Shown: positions 34,317 through 44,058, numbered from the stretch's first letter. The stretch: DNA of 64,000 bases from Chryseobacterium aurantiacum (GCF_003020585.1 NZ_PXUE01000003.1:372001-436000); one strand, 5' to 3'. Notes: a model not told the origin generated them from the sequence alone. Numbers and translations are program-made.

Positions 34317-35558
34317 TTAAAAAGGGTTATAAGATAAACCTAGACCAAAATAGAATGCTGTTGCTTTAGATTGCCCATAGAATCCAAGGCTGGCATTGGT
34401 TACATCTCTGTATTGCGGCATTGCGTATCCACCGGCAAGATCAATTCCGAATTGCTTTAACTTAAATCCAACACCACCAGTGATTACGTAAGTATCATAT
34501 GAAGGAGTTTCCGGAATGAAGTTATCATCAGAATAAGGAGATTCATCGTAATATGCTCCTAAACGTCCATAAATCATATCAGTGAATGCATATTGAGTAC
34601 CCAATCTGAATGTTTTTGAATTTTTGAAATTCTTCGGATTCACAAGAACTGTTGGGTCTGCGGGATTATTGGTAGCCAAAGGTGCTTTTTCAAAATCCAG
34701 TGTAAGCTTGCTGTATCTTTCCCATCCGTGATAGTTAAAGTCTGCTGAAATCAACCATTTTGGAGTTATTTTATACGTCAAACCGATTGTATATTCTTCC
34801 ACTAGCGGAAGAGTTGCAGAGAATTTATCCTGCCCTGCCCCATCCAGATTTAATAAAGCGTATGGGGTTTTGGATGGAAACTTGAATGTAGCTGTTCCAT
34901 TTTTAGCTTTCATGTCTATTGCTGAACGGTAAGCAATACTTACATCCAATTTTGGATCAGGTCTGAAATAGAAACCGAACCCATATCCGTGTCCGCTTGC
35001 ATTATCGTCATTAATATTAACCTGTCCGTTAAACTGTGTTACAGCCTTATCCCAGTCAACTTTTCCTTTTGCATAGATATAACTTGCACCAAAAGCCAAC
35101 CAAGGAGCTAACTTCACGGAAACCATTGGCTGGAAATAGAAACTCTTCAGTTCCATTTTCTGAACCATCTCTTTACCTTCCCAGTTATCCGGCCATTGAA
35201 TGGTACTTCCAAAAGGAGTGGTAACACTAAGACCTACGGAAAGGTTTTCTATTGGTTTATAAGTAATCGCTGCATAGAAAGGTGTCCCAATAGGATTATC
35301 TGTTTCTGTGCTCTGTAATGTATTTAAGTTCTGAAAAGTAACTTTATTACTTGCACCAAACCCTCCTGCCACTACACTCAGCCTGGTAGGGATAAATGAC
35401 ATACCCGCTGGGTTAAAAAATGTCACACTCGCATCTTCGGCATGAGCACTAGTATGCGCCATTGCCAATTGTTTTACCCCTTGCAAAGAAACTCTAAAGC
35501 CTCCTGCGTAAGATAGAACGCCCGCCAATAAAGCAGTTGATACTAATATTTTTTTCAT
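34317..35558 (-). CDS. FadL/OmpP1/TodX-family outer-membrane transport protein
   Basis: 413 residues. Signal peptide (ILVSTALLAGVLSYAGG). The FadL N-terminal hatch segment is clear: GFRVSLQGVKQLAMAHTSAH, then EDASVTFFNPAGMSFIP (the N-P-A-x-M motif). The rest alternates as amphipathic beta strands and ends in GLGLSYNPF with a terminal Phe, as outer-membrane barrels do. It moves hydrophobic compounds such as long-chain fatty acids across the outer membrane. Upstream partner of the GDSL lipoprotein gene (11 bp). Promoter TATATTTG at 35585-35578. Confidence 0.93.
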   Translation of the reverse strand: MKKILVSTALLAGVLSYAGGFRVSLQGVKQLAMAHTSAHAEDASVTFFNPAGMSFIPTRLSVVAGGFGASNKVTFQNLNTLQSTETDNPIGTPFYAAITYKPIENLSVGLSVTTPFGSTIQWPDNWEGKEMVQKMELKSFYFQPMVSVKLAPWLAFGASYIYAKGKVDWDKAVTQFNGQVNINDDNASGHGYGFGFYFRPDPKLDVSIAYRSAIDMKAKNGTATFKFPSKTPYALLNLDGAGQDKFSATLPLVEEYTIGLTYKITPKWLISADFNYHGWERYSKLTLDFEKAPLATNNPADPTVLVNPKNFKNSKTFRLGTQYAFTDMIYGRLGAYYDESPYSDDNFIPETPSYDTYVITGGVGFKLKQFGIDLAGGYAMPQYRDVTNASLGFYGQSKATAFYFGLGLSYNPF

Positions 35559-36048
35559 AGACTATTATTATATAAGTCAAATATAAAATTATTTTGAATA
35601 CAACTGTTAACATTTCCCAATATTTTAAACAATACACCAAAAGAAAACTATGTTTAAAATAGCATTCTAGACATAACACGCCTCAAAACCATAGTTTATA
35701 AGGACTTAATTAAAATATTAAATTAATATTAAAACATTGTTTAACATTAAACAATTGTTTAACAAAAGGAAAGTTATAGGTTTAAACAGAATTAGAGAAG
35801 AGAAAAAAGAATACAATTGCTGGAAATGTTAATTTTAATAATTCACTCATTATAAAAGTTATTAAATTTTCATCACCATCAAAAAAAGCTACCATCCAAA
35901 ACCCTTTGTAGCTCTATTCTTTCAGTTCCCAGCTTCTTTTCCTTGTTAAAATATAGAAATGTTTTATCTGAATTCAGGTTATTTAAGTATTTTAGAATTG
36001 CATAAAGATAAAAATACATAAATTTGCAAGATTATAAATAATAGTAAT
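35559..36048. other. Divergent FadL-like/ricT intergenic region with operator-like repeats
   Basis: 490 bp without a gene. It holds the FadL-like -7 element TATATTTG (35585-35578, minus) with a TTG at 35603-35601. TTGTTTAAC occurs twice in direct orientation (35737-35745 and 35755-35763), and a perfect 16-bp palindrome TTAAACAATTGTTTAA lies at 35747-35762. The ricT promoter is at its right end. Confidence 0.55.
35998..36026 (+). promoter_or_regulatory. Promoter of ricT-gldH-PBP1A
   Basis: TTG at 35998-36000, 18-nt spacer, TAAATTTG at 36019-36026; 22 bp before the ricT ATG. Confidence 0.65.
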
Positions 36049-37461
36049 ATGAGTTGTGGATGTAAAACATCCGGCGATTCTGCACATTCTTGCGGCCCTA
36101 AAAAGACCGCAACTGGTTGTGAAAGTGTAAATACCTGCGGGAATAGTTATAAATTAAGTGTTTTTGACTGGCTTTCTAACATCAACAATCCTACATCAAA
36201 TAGGTGTGATTTTGTGGAAGTTAGGTTTAAAAATGACAGGAAATCGTTTTATAAAAATGTAAATAATATTCCTTTACATATAGGTAGCGTAGTTACAGTA
36301 GAATCTAGTCCGGGACACGATGTAGGCGTAGTAAGCCTTACGGGAGAATTAGTAAAAATTCAGATGAAAAAGAAAAAGTTTTCTGAAGAATTGGCACTTA
36401 AAATATACAGACAGGCCAACCAAAAGGATCTTGAGGTATGGCAGGAAGCAAGAAAAAAAGAAGACGGCGTAAAGCTTGAGGCAAGAAAAATTGCTCAAAG
36501 ATTAGGCCTTGAAATGAAAGTTACTGATGTAGAATATCAGGGTGATTCTTCAAAGATCACATTTTATTACACTGCAGACAACAGGATAGATTTCAGGCAG
36601 TTAATTAAAGACTATGCCGGATCTTTCAGAACCAAGATTGACATGAAACAGATCGGGTTCAGACAAGAAGCTGCAAAAGTAGGCGGAATTGGCTCTTGCG
36701 GACGTGAACTTTGCTGTTCAACATGGCTTACAGACTTCAGATCTGTAAACACCAACGTAGCCAGATACCAACAGCTGAGCATTAATCCTCAAAAACTTGC
36801 AGGACAATGTGGTAAGCTTAAATGTTGTCTAAACTATGAACTGGACAGTTATTTGGATGCATTAAGCAACTTCCCATCTTCTTCAACGACTCTGGATACG
36901 GAAAAAGGAAGAGCTTTCTGTATTAAAATAGATGTTTTCAAAAAGAAAATGTGGTTTGCCTATGTGGATCACTCCATTGCATGGTATGATTTTGATATCG
37001 ATCTTGTTAAAAAACTGATTTCAAAGAATAAAAGAGGTGAAAAAATCCTTCCTTTAGAAGATTTGAAACAACCTGAAACATCCGTTCAAACTATTGATTT
37101 GATTCAGGAAAACAGTGTAGATCGTTTCGAAAAGAAAAACAGAAACAATAGAAACAACAGGAGCAACCAGAACCAGAATAAGCCAAGCAACAATCAAGGA
37201 CAAGGACCACAAGGACAGAAGAAAAGCAGACCTGAGAGACAAGAAAGACCTGAAAGATCTGATAAACCTGAAAGAACCGAAAATCCTAATGCAAATTCCG
37301 GAAATCAGCCCAGACAACAAAAACCACAGCCTCAACAAAAGGCTCCAGTGGAAAAAGTAAAATCTGAGACCACTCCGAATGCTGAGCAAAACCCGCAAAG
37401 CAACCCAAACAAGAAAAAATTTAAAAAGAAATATCCTCCAAAAAAAGATAAAAATGCGTAA
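36049..37461 (+). CDS. ricT: PSP1-domain protein (RicT-like)
   Basis: 470 residues. The PSP1 domain covers ~45-270: HIGSVVTVESSPGHDVGVVS, then KITFYYTADNRIDFRQLIKD and the Cys motifs GSCGRELCCSTW (~217-224) and GQCGKLKCCLNYE (~260-270), which in RicT help hold Fe-S clusters. The N-terminus also has a Cys cluster (CGCKTSG, HSCGPKK). From ~350 on it is a low-complexity Arg/Asn/Gln/Pro/Lys-rich tail, suggesting RNA or nucleic-acid binding. RicT of Bacillus works with RicA/RicF on RNase Y; no such partner is seen here. It overlaps gldH by 8 bp. Name by domain; role in this phylum unknown. Confidence 0.88.
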   Translation: MSCGCKTSGDSAHSCGPKKTATGCESVNTCGNSYKLSVFDWLSNINNPTSNRCDFVEVRFKNDRKSFYKNVNNIPLHIGSVVTVESSPGHDVGVVSLTGELVKIQMKKKKFSEELALKIYRQANQKDLEVWQEARKKEDGVKLEARKIAQRLGLEMKVTDVEYQGDSSKITFYYTADNRIDFRQLIKDYAGSFRTKIDMKQIGFRQEAAKVGGIGSCGRELCCSTWLTDFRSVNTNVARYQQLSINPQKLAGQCGKLKCCLNYELDSYLDALSNFPSSSTTLDTEKGRAFCIKIDVFKKKMWFAYVDHSIAWYDFDIDLVKKLISKNKRGEKILPLEDLKQPETSVQTIDLIQENSVDRFEKKNRNNRNNRSNQNQNKPSNNQGQGPQGQKKSRPERQERPERSDKPERTENPNANSGNQPRQQKPQPQQKAPVEKVKSETTPNAEQNPQSNPNKKKFKKKYPPKKDKNA

Positions 37462-37918
37462 AATTTTAGGATTATTTTCCCTTATCCTTTTCTTTAGCTG
37501 CAGCTCTCCTTCGGGGGAAAACACTATCATGAATTCCGTTGACAACAAATGGAATAAGAAAAGTGAGCAAAAATTTAATCTTGAAATTTCAGATCCGCAG
37601 AATCCTAAAAATATTATATTTGTCGTAAGAAACAACAACAATTACCCTTACAGTAATATAAGGTTTATTGTGAATTTCACCAATCTACAGAACAAAAAAA
37701 AGGAAACTGATACCTTAAATTATGTTCTGGCAAAACCAAACGGAGAATGGCTTGGTACAGGCTTTGGTGACACAAAGGAAACATTGTTTCAGTATAAATT
37801 AAATTACAAGTTTCCAGGAAAGGGAAAATATCAAATCGGTCTTACACAGGCGATGAGAAATGATAACCTACCGGGAATTGAGGACATTGGGATAAAAATA
37901 GAAACGGCTAAACCGTAA
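37454..37918 (+). CDS. gldH: Gliding motility lipoprotein GldH
   Basis: 154 residues from ATG 37454; the frame opens earlier within ricT, but this start gives a proper lipoprotein signal (RKILGLFSLILFFSC, lipidated Cys16). The body (NPKNIIFVVRNNNNYPYSNI, VNFTNLQNKKKETDTLNY, GEWLGTGFGDTKETLFQYKL) is GldH. GldH is needed for gliding and for stability of the T9SS-linked motility complex in Flavobacterium; non-gliding relatives keep it. It overlaps the ricT end by 8 bp and precedes the PBP1A gene by 6 bp. Confidence 0.93.
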   Translation: MRKILGLFSLILFFSCSSPSGENTIMNSVDNKWNKKSEQKFNLEISDPQNPKNIIFVVRNNNNYPYSNIRFIVNFTNLQNKKKETDTLNYVLAKPNGEWLGTGFGDTKETLFQYKLNYKFPGKGKYQIGLTQAMRNDNLPGIEDIGIKIETAKP

Positions 37919-37924
37919 CCATAA

Positions 37925-40303
37925 ATGGAAGAAAACAATAAAAATGCAGGAAACAGAGGGAAAACTTTTCCTCTACCTCCTAAAAAAAAGAAAGATACCT
38001 CTTGGAAAAAATGGGTCTCATTTATTTGGATTGGACTCATTGCGGTAGTTTTAGGAATTTCAGGGCTTTTCTTTGCTGTTTCCCAAGGTTTTCTTGGAGA
38101 AATGCCAGATGTAAAAGAGCTTGAAAACCCGGACATCTTTGTCGCTTCTGAAATTATTTCCTCAGATGGGGTAACACTAGGTAAGTTTGAAAAAGAAAAA
38201 ACACAACCTATTGTTTATAAGGATCTTCCTCCTTATCTTATCTACGCCCTGCAAGCCAAAGAAGATGAGCGTTTCAAGGAACACTCAGGAATTGACTTAT
38301 ACTCTATTGCCAGAGCTGTTGCCTATGGAGGTGGACGTGGAGGTGGTTCTACCATTACTCAACAGTTAGCCAAGCTTCTTTTCACAGGAAATGCTTCTCA
38401 AAATAAAGTTGAGAGAGCTTTCCAGAAATTAAAAGAATGGGTAGTAGCAGTAAGTCTTGAAAAGAGATATACCAAGGAAGAAATCATTACGCTTTACTTT
38501 AACAAATTTGACTTCCTTTTCAACGCTAATGGTGTTGAAATGGCTTCCAGAGTATATTTTAACAAGAAAACATCAGAGCTTACATTGCCTGAGGCAGCTA
38601 CTTTTGTGGCAATGCTTGAAAACCCACGGAAAAACAATCCTTACAGATATCCTGAAAGAGCAAAAGAAAGAAGAAATGTTGTATTGGATCAAATGCAGAA
38701 AACAGGGTATATTAATGAAGAAACCTACCAAAAGGCAATCAATACTCCTGTAGAAGTAGATTTCCATCCTATTAAAAGTATTACAGACGGATATTCTGCT
38801 TACTATAAATTCTATCTGAGAAAAGAGATTGACAAGTATCTTGAAACTCATGAAAAAGAAACAGGAAAGAAACTAAATCTTTATAAAGACGGATTAAAAA
38901 TCTACGTTACTCTTGATTCTAAAATGCAAAAGTATGCAGAAGAGGCTATCAAGGAACACTTAACTGATCTTCAGAAAAGATTTGATGCAGAGCAAAGAGG
39001 AAGAAAAAACAGACCTTTCTACTACCTTAATGATAAACAAATTAAGGATGTGATGCTTCAGGCCATGAAAAGAACAGGAAGATACAAGCTTCTAAAAGCA
39101 GACGGAATGCCAGAAGATTCAATCATGATGGAATTCAAGAAGCCTATCAAAACTTCAAGATTTACTTGGAATGGAGAAGAAGAGGTGGAAATGTCACCTT
39201 GGGATTCTATCAGATATCACAAGCAAATTGCACAGGCCGGGCTAATGTCTATGGTTCCAGGAACTGGAGAAATCAAGGCGTGGGTAGGTGGTATCGATTG
39301 GCAGCACTTCCAGTATGACCACATCAAGCAAGGGAAGAGACAGGTAGGATCTACATTCAAGCCTTTCGTATATGCAACTGCTATTATGAAACTTGGAATG
39401 ACGCCTTGCTCTACAGTTTCTAACGGAACTTATGATCATAACGGATGGCATGTACCGGGAAGAGGAGGAATGCTTACCTTAAAAGATGGTTTAGCACACT
39501 CTCAAAACCCGATTGCTGCAAGACTTATCGAAATGACAGGAGTAGACGCTGTTATCCAAACCGCCAGAGACCTTGGAGTTACAGAAGACATTCCTAGAAA
39601 CAATACCATTGCCCTGGGTTCATCAGATATTACCATCTATGAAATGCTAGGTGCCTATAGTACTTTCGCCAACTATGGTAACCACAATAAACCAGAAATG
39701 ATCTGGAGAATTGAAGATGCCAATGGTAGAGTAATTAAAGAGGTGAATGTAGAACCTAAAGAAGTAATGAATCCATTATACGCCTACACCATGATCGAAT
39801 TGATGAAAGGTGTTGCACAATATGGTACTGCATCTGGAGAACTTGGAAGAAGAGGAATCTCAAAAGCAGTTGAAATTGCTGCCAAAACAGGTACTACACA
39901 GAACAACTCCGATGGTTGGTTTATGGGAATTACACCAAAATTAGCAACAGGAGCCTGGGTTGGATGGGAAGACAGAGCAACCCACTTCTTTGGAACAGGA
40001 GAAGGTCAAGGTGCAAGAATGGCATTACCAATATGGGCGATCTTCATGAAGAAAGTATGGGCGGATAAGAGTCTAGGTGTTACCCCTGATGATAAATTCA
40101 TCAAGCCTTCAGACTGGAAAGACGGATGCTCAAACCTTAAGGGGCTAAGTGGAGGATACGGTGATGACGGAAGTCTTCAGACCATTGACGAGATCAAGAA
40201 TCCGAGACCGGCAGATCCTACCCCTAAGAAACCTACAGAAAAGAAAGAAGAAAACATCAATGAAAATCTCCACTCCAATGATGAGGTAGATTTTAATAAA
40301 TAA
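37925..40303 (+). CDS. Class A penicillin-binding protein (PBP1A-like)
   Basis: 792 residues, bifunctional. One membrane helix (~36-60, WIGLIAVVLGISGLFFAVSQ). GT51 glycosyltransferase domain (~75-270): EDERFKEHSGID holds the catalytic Glu, then RGGGSTITQQLAKLL. Transpeptidase domain (~430-720): Ser476 and Lys479 in VGSTFKPF, then AHSQNP as SxN and AAKTGTTQNNSDGW as KTG. It polymerises and crosslinks peptidoglycan. The C-terminus is a Pro/Lys/Glu-rich tail. It follows gldH by 6 bp; ricT-gldH-PBP1A is an operon ended by a terminator. Confidence 0.95.
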   Translation: MEENNKNAGNRGKTFPLPPKKKKDTSWKKWVSFIWIGLIAVVLGISGLFFAVSQGFLGEMPDVKELENPDIFVASEIISSDGVTLGKFEKEKTQPIVYKDLPPYLIYALQAKEDERFKEHSGIDLYSIARAVAYGGGRGGGSTITQQLAKLLFTGNASQNKVERAFQKLKEWVVAVSLEKRYTKEEIITLYFNKFDFLFNANGVEMASRVYFNKKTSELTLPEAATFVAMLENPRKNNPYRYPERAKERRNVVLDQMQKTGYINEETYQKAINTPVEVDFHPIKSITDGYSAYYKFYLRKEIDKYLETHEKETGKKLNLYKDGLKIYVTLDSKMQKYAEEAIKEHLTDLQKRFDAEQRGRKNRPFYYLNDKQIKDVMLQAMKRTGRYKLLKADGMPEDSIMMEFKKPIKTSRFTWNGEEEVEMSPWDSIRYHKQIAQAGLMSMVPGTGEIKAWVGGIDWQHFQYDHIKQGKRQVGSTFKPFVYATAIMKLGMTPCSTVSNGTYDHNGWHVPGRGGMLTLKDGLAHSQNPIAARLIEMTGVDAVIQTARDLGVTEDIPRNNTIALGSSDITIYEMLGAYSTFANYGNHNKPEMIWRIEDANGRVIKEVNVEPKEVMNPLYAYTMIELMKGVAQYGTASGELGRRGISKAVEIAAKTGTTQNNSDGWFMGITPKLATGAWVGWEDRATHFFGTGEGQGARMALPIWAIFMKKVWADKSLGVTPDDKFIKPSDWKDGCSNLKGLSGGYGDDGSLQTIDEIKNPRPADPTPKKPTEKKEENINENLHSNDEVDFNK

Positions 40304-40323
40304 TTTCTCTTTTAGAAATACAT

Positions 40324-40355
40324 AAGACCTTTCAATAATTTGAAAGGTCTTTTCT
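40324..40355 (+). terminator. Terminator of ricT-gldH-PBP1A
   Basis: 12-bp perfect stem AAGACCTTTCAA/TTGAAAGGTCTT with a TAAT loop and a T-tract. Confidence 0.9.
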
Positions 40356-40378
40356 TTTATAATTAATACCTTTGGTGC

Positions 40379-41920
40379 ATGAATATCGAACATATCAGAC
40401 AACCTTTTATCAAGAAATTCCCCGGAGATTTCTCTAACAACACAATGCAGAGAAATACTCCTAAGGTTCTATTTTCAACCATCAAGCCTGCAGGTTTTGA
40501 TCATCCTCAATTAATAGCCTTTAATAATGTTCTTTCAGAAGAAATAGGATTAGGAAAATTCGAAGAGAAAAACCTGGATTTTCTGGTTGGAAATGATCTC
40601 CCAGAAAATGTTCAAACCTATGCTACCGCTTATGCAGGACATCAGTTTGGAAACTGGGCGGGACAACTGGGAGACGGAAGAGCTATTCTTGCCGGTGAAA
40701 TCATTAATGATTCCGGAAAAAAAACAGAAATACAATGGAAAGGAGCTGGTGCAACTCCCTACTCCAGACATGCAGACGGAAGAGCTGTGTTGAGATCTTC
40801 TGTACGGGAATATCTGATGAGTGAAGCAATGTATCACTTAGGAGTTCCAACAACAAGAGCATTAAGTTTAGCTTTCACAGGAGAAGATGTTGTTCGTGAT
40901 ATGATGTATAATGGCAACCCGCAACTGGAAAAAGGGGCTGCTGTCATAAGAACAGCCGAAAGCTTCCTTCGTTTTGGTCATTTTGAATTAATGTCTGCCC
41001 AGCAGGAATATAAAACACTACAAGATCTTTTAGATTTTACCATCGAAAATTATTTTCCTGAAATAACATCTTCGGACAATCAAAAATATAAAGACTTTTT
41101 TGAGAACATCTGTACCCGAACGGCCAATCTTATGGTTGAATGGTTCCGCGTCGGATTTGTACATGGGGTAATGAATACAGACAATATGTCGATTTTAGGT
41201 TTAACCATCGACTACGGTCCTTATTCCATGATGGATGAATATGATTTGAATTTCACTCCAAATACAACAGATCTTCCGGGAAGAAGATATGCCTTTGGTA
41301 AGCAGGGGCAGATCTCTCAATGGAACCTATGGCAGCTTGCCAATGCGCTGCATCCAATGATTAAGGATGAAAAGTTTTTAGAAGATACCTTGAATAAATA
41401 TGGTACCTATTTCTGGGAAGCCCATGATACAATGCTTTGCAGAAAGTTCGGATTTGATGAACTTAAAAAAGAGGATGAAGAATTTTTCACCAATTGGCAA
41501 GGGTTAATGCAGGAACTTGAGCTTGATTACACCTTATTTTTTAATCAACTGGAAAAAATAACAGCAGATCTAGACCTAAAAGAACATTTTAGTAAGGTTT
41601 CCTACACCTTTTTGAATGAAGAAAAGCTTGAAAAACTTAAAAACTTCATTGAAAATTATGAATCTCGATTAAAATTCAACTCAATTTCAAGAGAAGATTC
41701 CAAGAAATTGATGGAAAAATCCAATCCAAAGTTCACCCTTAGAAACTATCTGCTCTACGAATGTATTGAAGAGATCAGCAGCGGCAAGACTGAAATGCTG
41801 GAAAAACTTACCAAAGCTCTTGAAAATCCATATGAGGAAATATTTCCTGAGTTTTCTGCCAAAAGACCATCCGGCTATGATGACACCACGGGATGCTCTA
41901 CTCTTTCCTGCAGTTCTTAG
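40379..41920 (+). CDS. selO: SelO/YdiU-family protein AMPylase
   Basis: 513 residues, usual length. SelO is a pseudokinase-fold enzyme that transfers AMP to Ser/Thr/Tyr of proteins, linked with redox stress. Family blocks: YAGHQFGNWAGQLGDGRAIL, GAGATPYSRHADGRAVLRSS, SEAMYHLGVPTTRALSLAFT, VAFTG-like nucleotide site, and GFVHGVMNTDNMSILGLTID (catalytic loop and metal-binding D-N). The C-terminus TTGCSTLSCSS matches the family end in which Cys stands where some eukaryotic forms have selenocysteine. Single gene between two terminators. Confidence 0.96.
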   Translation: MNIEHIRQPFIKKFPGDFSNNTMQRNTPKVLFSTIKPAGFDHPQLIAFNNVLSEEIGLGKFEEKNLDFLVGNDLPENVQTYATAYAGHQFGNWAGQLGDGRAILAGEIINDSGKKTEIQWKGAGATPYSRHADGRAVLRSSVREYLMSEAMYHLGVPTTRALSLAFTGEDVVRDMMYNGNPQLEKGAAVIRTAESFLRFGHFELMSAQQEYKTLQDLLDFTIENYFPEITSSDNQKYKDFFENICTRTANLMVEWFRVGFVHGVMNTDNMSILGLTIDYGPYSMMDEYDLNFTPNTTDLPGRRYAFGKQGQISQWNLWQLANALHPMIKDEKFLEDTLNKYGTYFWEAHDTMLCRKFGFDELKKEDEEFFTNWQGLMQELELDYTLFFNQLEKITADLDLKEHFSKVSYTFLNEEKLEKLKNFIENYESRLKFNSISREDSKKLMEKSNPKFTLRNYLLYECIEEISSGKTEMLEKLTKALENPYEEIFPEFSAKRPSGYDDTTGCSTLSCSS

Positions 41921-41940
41921 TTAGAATAACAATATTTACA

Positions 41941-41968
41941 AAACCACCTACTTTGGTGGTTTTTTATT
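41941..41968 (+). terminator. selO terminator
   Basis: AAACCACC/GGTGGTTT stem, 6-nt loop, T-tract; 20 bp after the stop. Confidence 0.88.
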
Positions 41969-41993
41969 TTACTTTTGCAGAAAAATAAGACAC

Positions 41994-43271
41994 GTGTCTA
42001 TTATCAAAACAAAATTCATCAATTTTCTAAGGCTGGTTTTTCCATCCTCATATACAGAACTTGCAGTTTTCCTATTTTTCATTATCTGCTACGGAATTCT
42101 GGGATCATATATAGCAATCCACTACAGAATCATCTTCGATAGCAGAATTCCATGGGATGCTTACTTCAGTTTTGACAATAAATCCATATTAATGACAGGA
42201 GGCAGCTTTGAAAGACACCCTCTATCCTATTATTTTTTCAACTGGGTCAGGGAATTTTCATTATTTGTTTCCGGTGGAAAAATGGATATGACTTTCAGGC
42301 TTACACTGGCTTGGTTAAGCAATATTATCATTACCCTGAATGTGGTTCAGATTTTTAAATATCTGAAGAATATCATCAGACTTCCGCTCACATTCAGCAT
42401 TTTGATTACATTTTTCTTTGGAGTATTTTCTACAAATATTATTTTATCCTTTACACCAGAGAACTTCACCTATACCCTATTTTTGCTTTCTCTTTACAAT
42501 TATTATGCAGCCATAAAACTTAAAAAAGAAGAAAAAACGCCAGCTGCAGCTCTGTCATTGGCAGCAATTACTATCGGTGGACTTACTATTACCAACATTG
42601 TAAAGGTTTTTATCCCGATATTCTTTGAAAAAAATCTGTTCAGGGATTGGAAAAAATTAGGAAATGCTTTCTTAAGAGGAATAATTGCTCTGGTAATCTA
42701 TATTCTCCTTTATCTCAACAGGATCGATTTTAAATATCAAAACATTTTTTCAAAAACCAATCAACAGTATGAAAAATTTTCCAACGTGGAGTCTATGCCC
42801 ACTTGGGATATGATCATGTCTTTCTTTTTTGGAGGAAATATTTTGTTTCCGGGCTTTATAATTTCAGACAAACATAACATGAAAGGCTTTGATTTTAAAG
42901 CCTTGTATATGGATCTTTATTCATCTCCATTTTCCTATGCTTTTATTGCCGTATTATTGATACTGATAAGTTGGAGTTATCTTAAGAATTTCAAAAATAA
43001 ATGGGTGCAAATAATTGCCCTTTCATTTCTCTTTGATATCTTCATCCATTGCCTAATGAGATTTGGGCTTCACACTTCCTACATCTACGGCGGACACTTC
43101 GTTTTCGTGTATCCTCTGCTTATTGGCTGGTTGTTTTACGCTTACAGATCTTCCCCTAAAACAACCTCATTTTTAACCCTTACGGTTAGCCTATTATTCA
43201 CTTATCTTATCATGAATAACTTGTTCAGAATGTCAGAGTTTTTCTGGTTCCTGGAAACCTATTATAAATAA
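41994..43271 (+). CDS. Multi-pass membrane protein, unknown function (possibly GT-C-like)
   Basis: 425 residues from a GTG start at 41994; no nearer ATG would keep the first helix region (KTKFINFLRLVFPSSYTELA). About nine or ten hydrophobic segments are spread along the protein (LAVFLFFIICYGILGSYIAI, LPLTFSILITFFFGVFSTNI, ALAAITIGGLTI-like, FLFDIFIHCLMRFG, FLTLTVSLLFTYLIMNNLFR). The N-terminal loop after helix 1 (IPWDAYFSFDN, SFERHPLSYYFF) carries an Asp and other polar residues, as in GT-C glycosyltransferases. I vaguely recall similar proteins annotated as a DUF (perhaps DUF6080). Monocistronic. Confidence 0.7.
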   Translation: MSIIKTKFINFLRLVFPSSYTELAVFLFFIICYGILGSYIAIHYRIIFDSRIPWDAYFSFDNKSILMTGGSFERHPLSYYFFNWVREFSLFVSGGKMDMTFRLTLAWLSNIIITLNVVQIFKYLKNIIRLPLTFSILITFFFGVFSTNIILSFTPENFTYTLFLLSLYNYYAAIKLKKEEKTPAAALSLAAITIGGLTITNIVKVFIPIFFEKNLFRDWKKLGNAFLRGIIALVIYILLYLNRIDFKYQNIFSKTNQQYEKFSNVESMPTWDMIMSFFFGGNILFPGFIISDKHNMKGFDFKALYMDLYSSPFSYAFIAVLLILISWSYLKNFKNKWVQIIALSFLFDIFIHCLMRFGLHTSYIYGGHFVFVYPLLIGWLFYAYRSSPKTTSFLTLTVSLLFTYLIMNNLFRMSEFFWFLETYYK

Positions 43272-43300
43272 AAAAAGCCGAGAAAACCCTCAGCTTTTTT
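43271..43300. terminator. Bidirectional terminator
   Basis: AAAAAGC..GAG pairs with CTC.GCTTTTTT around a short loop (one mismatch); it separates two converging genes. Confidence 0.75.
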
Positions 43301-43319
43301 ATCTATATCTTTTTAAGTT

Positions 43320-43877
43320 CTATTTAGCTTCCGAACAGAAAATTCTATACTGTACAGCAACAGCAGATTTGAAGTATTCTCTTATTTTTGAAAGGTCACC
43401 GGCAGCACTTTGCTTGGTAAAATAACTTCCAGCTAAGATCTTGTAGTTAGGTCTTAAAGAAGCATCCGTTTCCACTTTCAGGTTAGGAAATCTCTTTCTG
43501 AAATAAGACTTCACCTCATTAGCCTCTTCATTGCTTTTCACTGTTGTAATCTGAATTTTATAACCTAAAATTCGAGGATTTTTCTTACAAATTTCAGCAT
43601 TTGTCAATTCCCTATTCGGTACATAAATCTTTGGAGGTTTTGTACTGATGCCTGTAGAAATATTACCATCATTATTATTGTAATCCTTAGTCGGATTATT
43701 AACGGCAACTTTTGAACATTTGCCTTCAATTCCTTCCAAGGCTGCATTTATTTTGGAATCCATAGTAATGACAAGCTCTGTTCCCGAAAGCGTATCTTTT
43801 TTAACAACCTGCTGTGCTTCAATACTATAAAAACCAAATAATGATAATATCGAAAATATTTTAATCAAATTTCTCAT
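43320..43877 (-). CDS. SPOR-domain exported protein
   Basis: 185 residues. Signal peptide (LIKIFSILSLFGFYSIEAQ). The C-terminal ~75 residues (NPRILGYKIQITTVKSNEEA, FRKRFPNLKVETDASLRPNY, KILAGSYFTKQSAAGDLSKI) fit the SPOR fold, which binds denuded glycan strands at division sites. Two Cys occur around residue 54 and at 99 near KNPRIL. It is probably periplasmic and wall-bound. Minus-strand single gene with a TAAATTTG promoter element at 43900-43893. Confidence 0.85.
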   Translation of the reverse strand: MRNLIKIFSILSLFGFYSIEAQQVVKKDTLSGTELVITMDSKINAALEGIEGKCSKVAVNNPTKDYNNNDGNISTGISTKPPKIYVPNRELTNAEICKKNPRILGYKIQITTVKSNEEANEVKSYFRKRFPNLKVETDASLRPNYKILAGSYFTKQSAAGDLSKIREYFKSAVAVQYRIFCSEAK

Positions 43878-44006
43878 TTAAACTTGTTTGCGCAAATTTA
43901 TACAAATTAAAAAACTATACCAAACCAGTTATTTAGAATCAATACAAATTAAACGTAAATGATATTTTCCCCTTTCCTTATGCCGTTAAATTTCTGTTAA
44001 AAATAT

Positions 44007-44014
44007 TATTTTTG
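44007..44014 (+). promoter_or_regulatory. Candidate -7 element of the alternative complex III operon
   Basis: TATTTTTG (consensus TAnnTTTG), 44 bp before the actA ATG; no clear -33 TTG. Confidence 0.45.
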
Positions 44015-44058
44015 CGGAATTGATATGTTCAATAATTTACTAACATAAGATAATTTAA

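Noticed and set aside
37054..37641. 195-residue minus-strand ORF over ricT and gldH
   Set aside because: Crosses the junction of two well-supported plus-strand genes; Leu/Phe/Arg-rich composition comes from the reverse of the ricT low-complexity tail.
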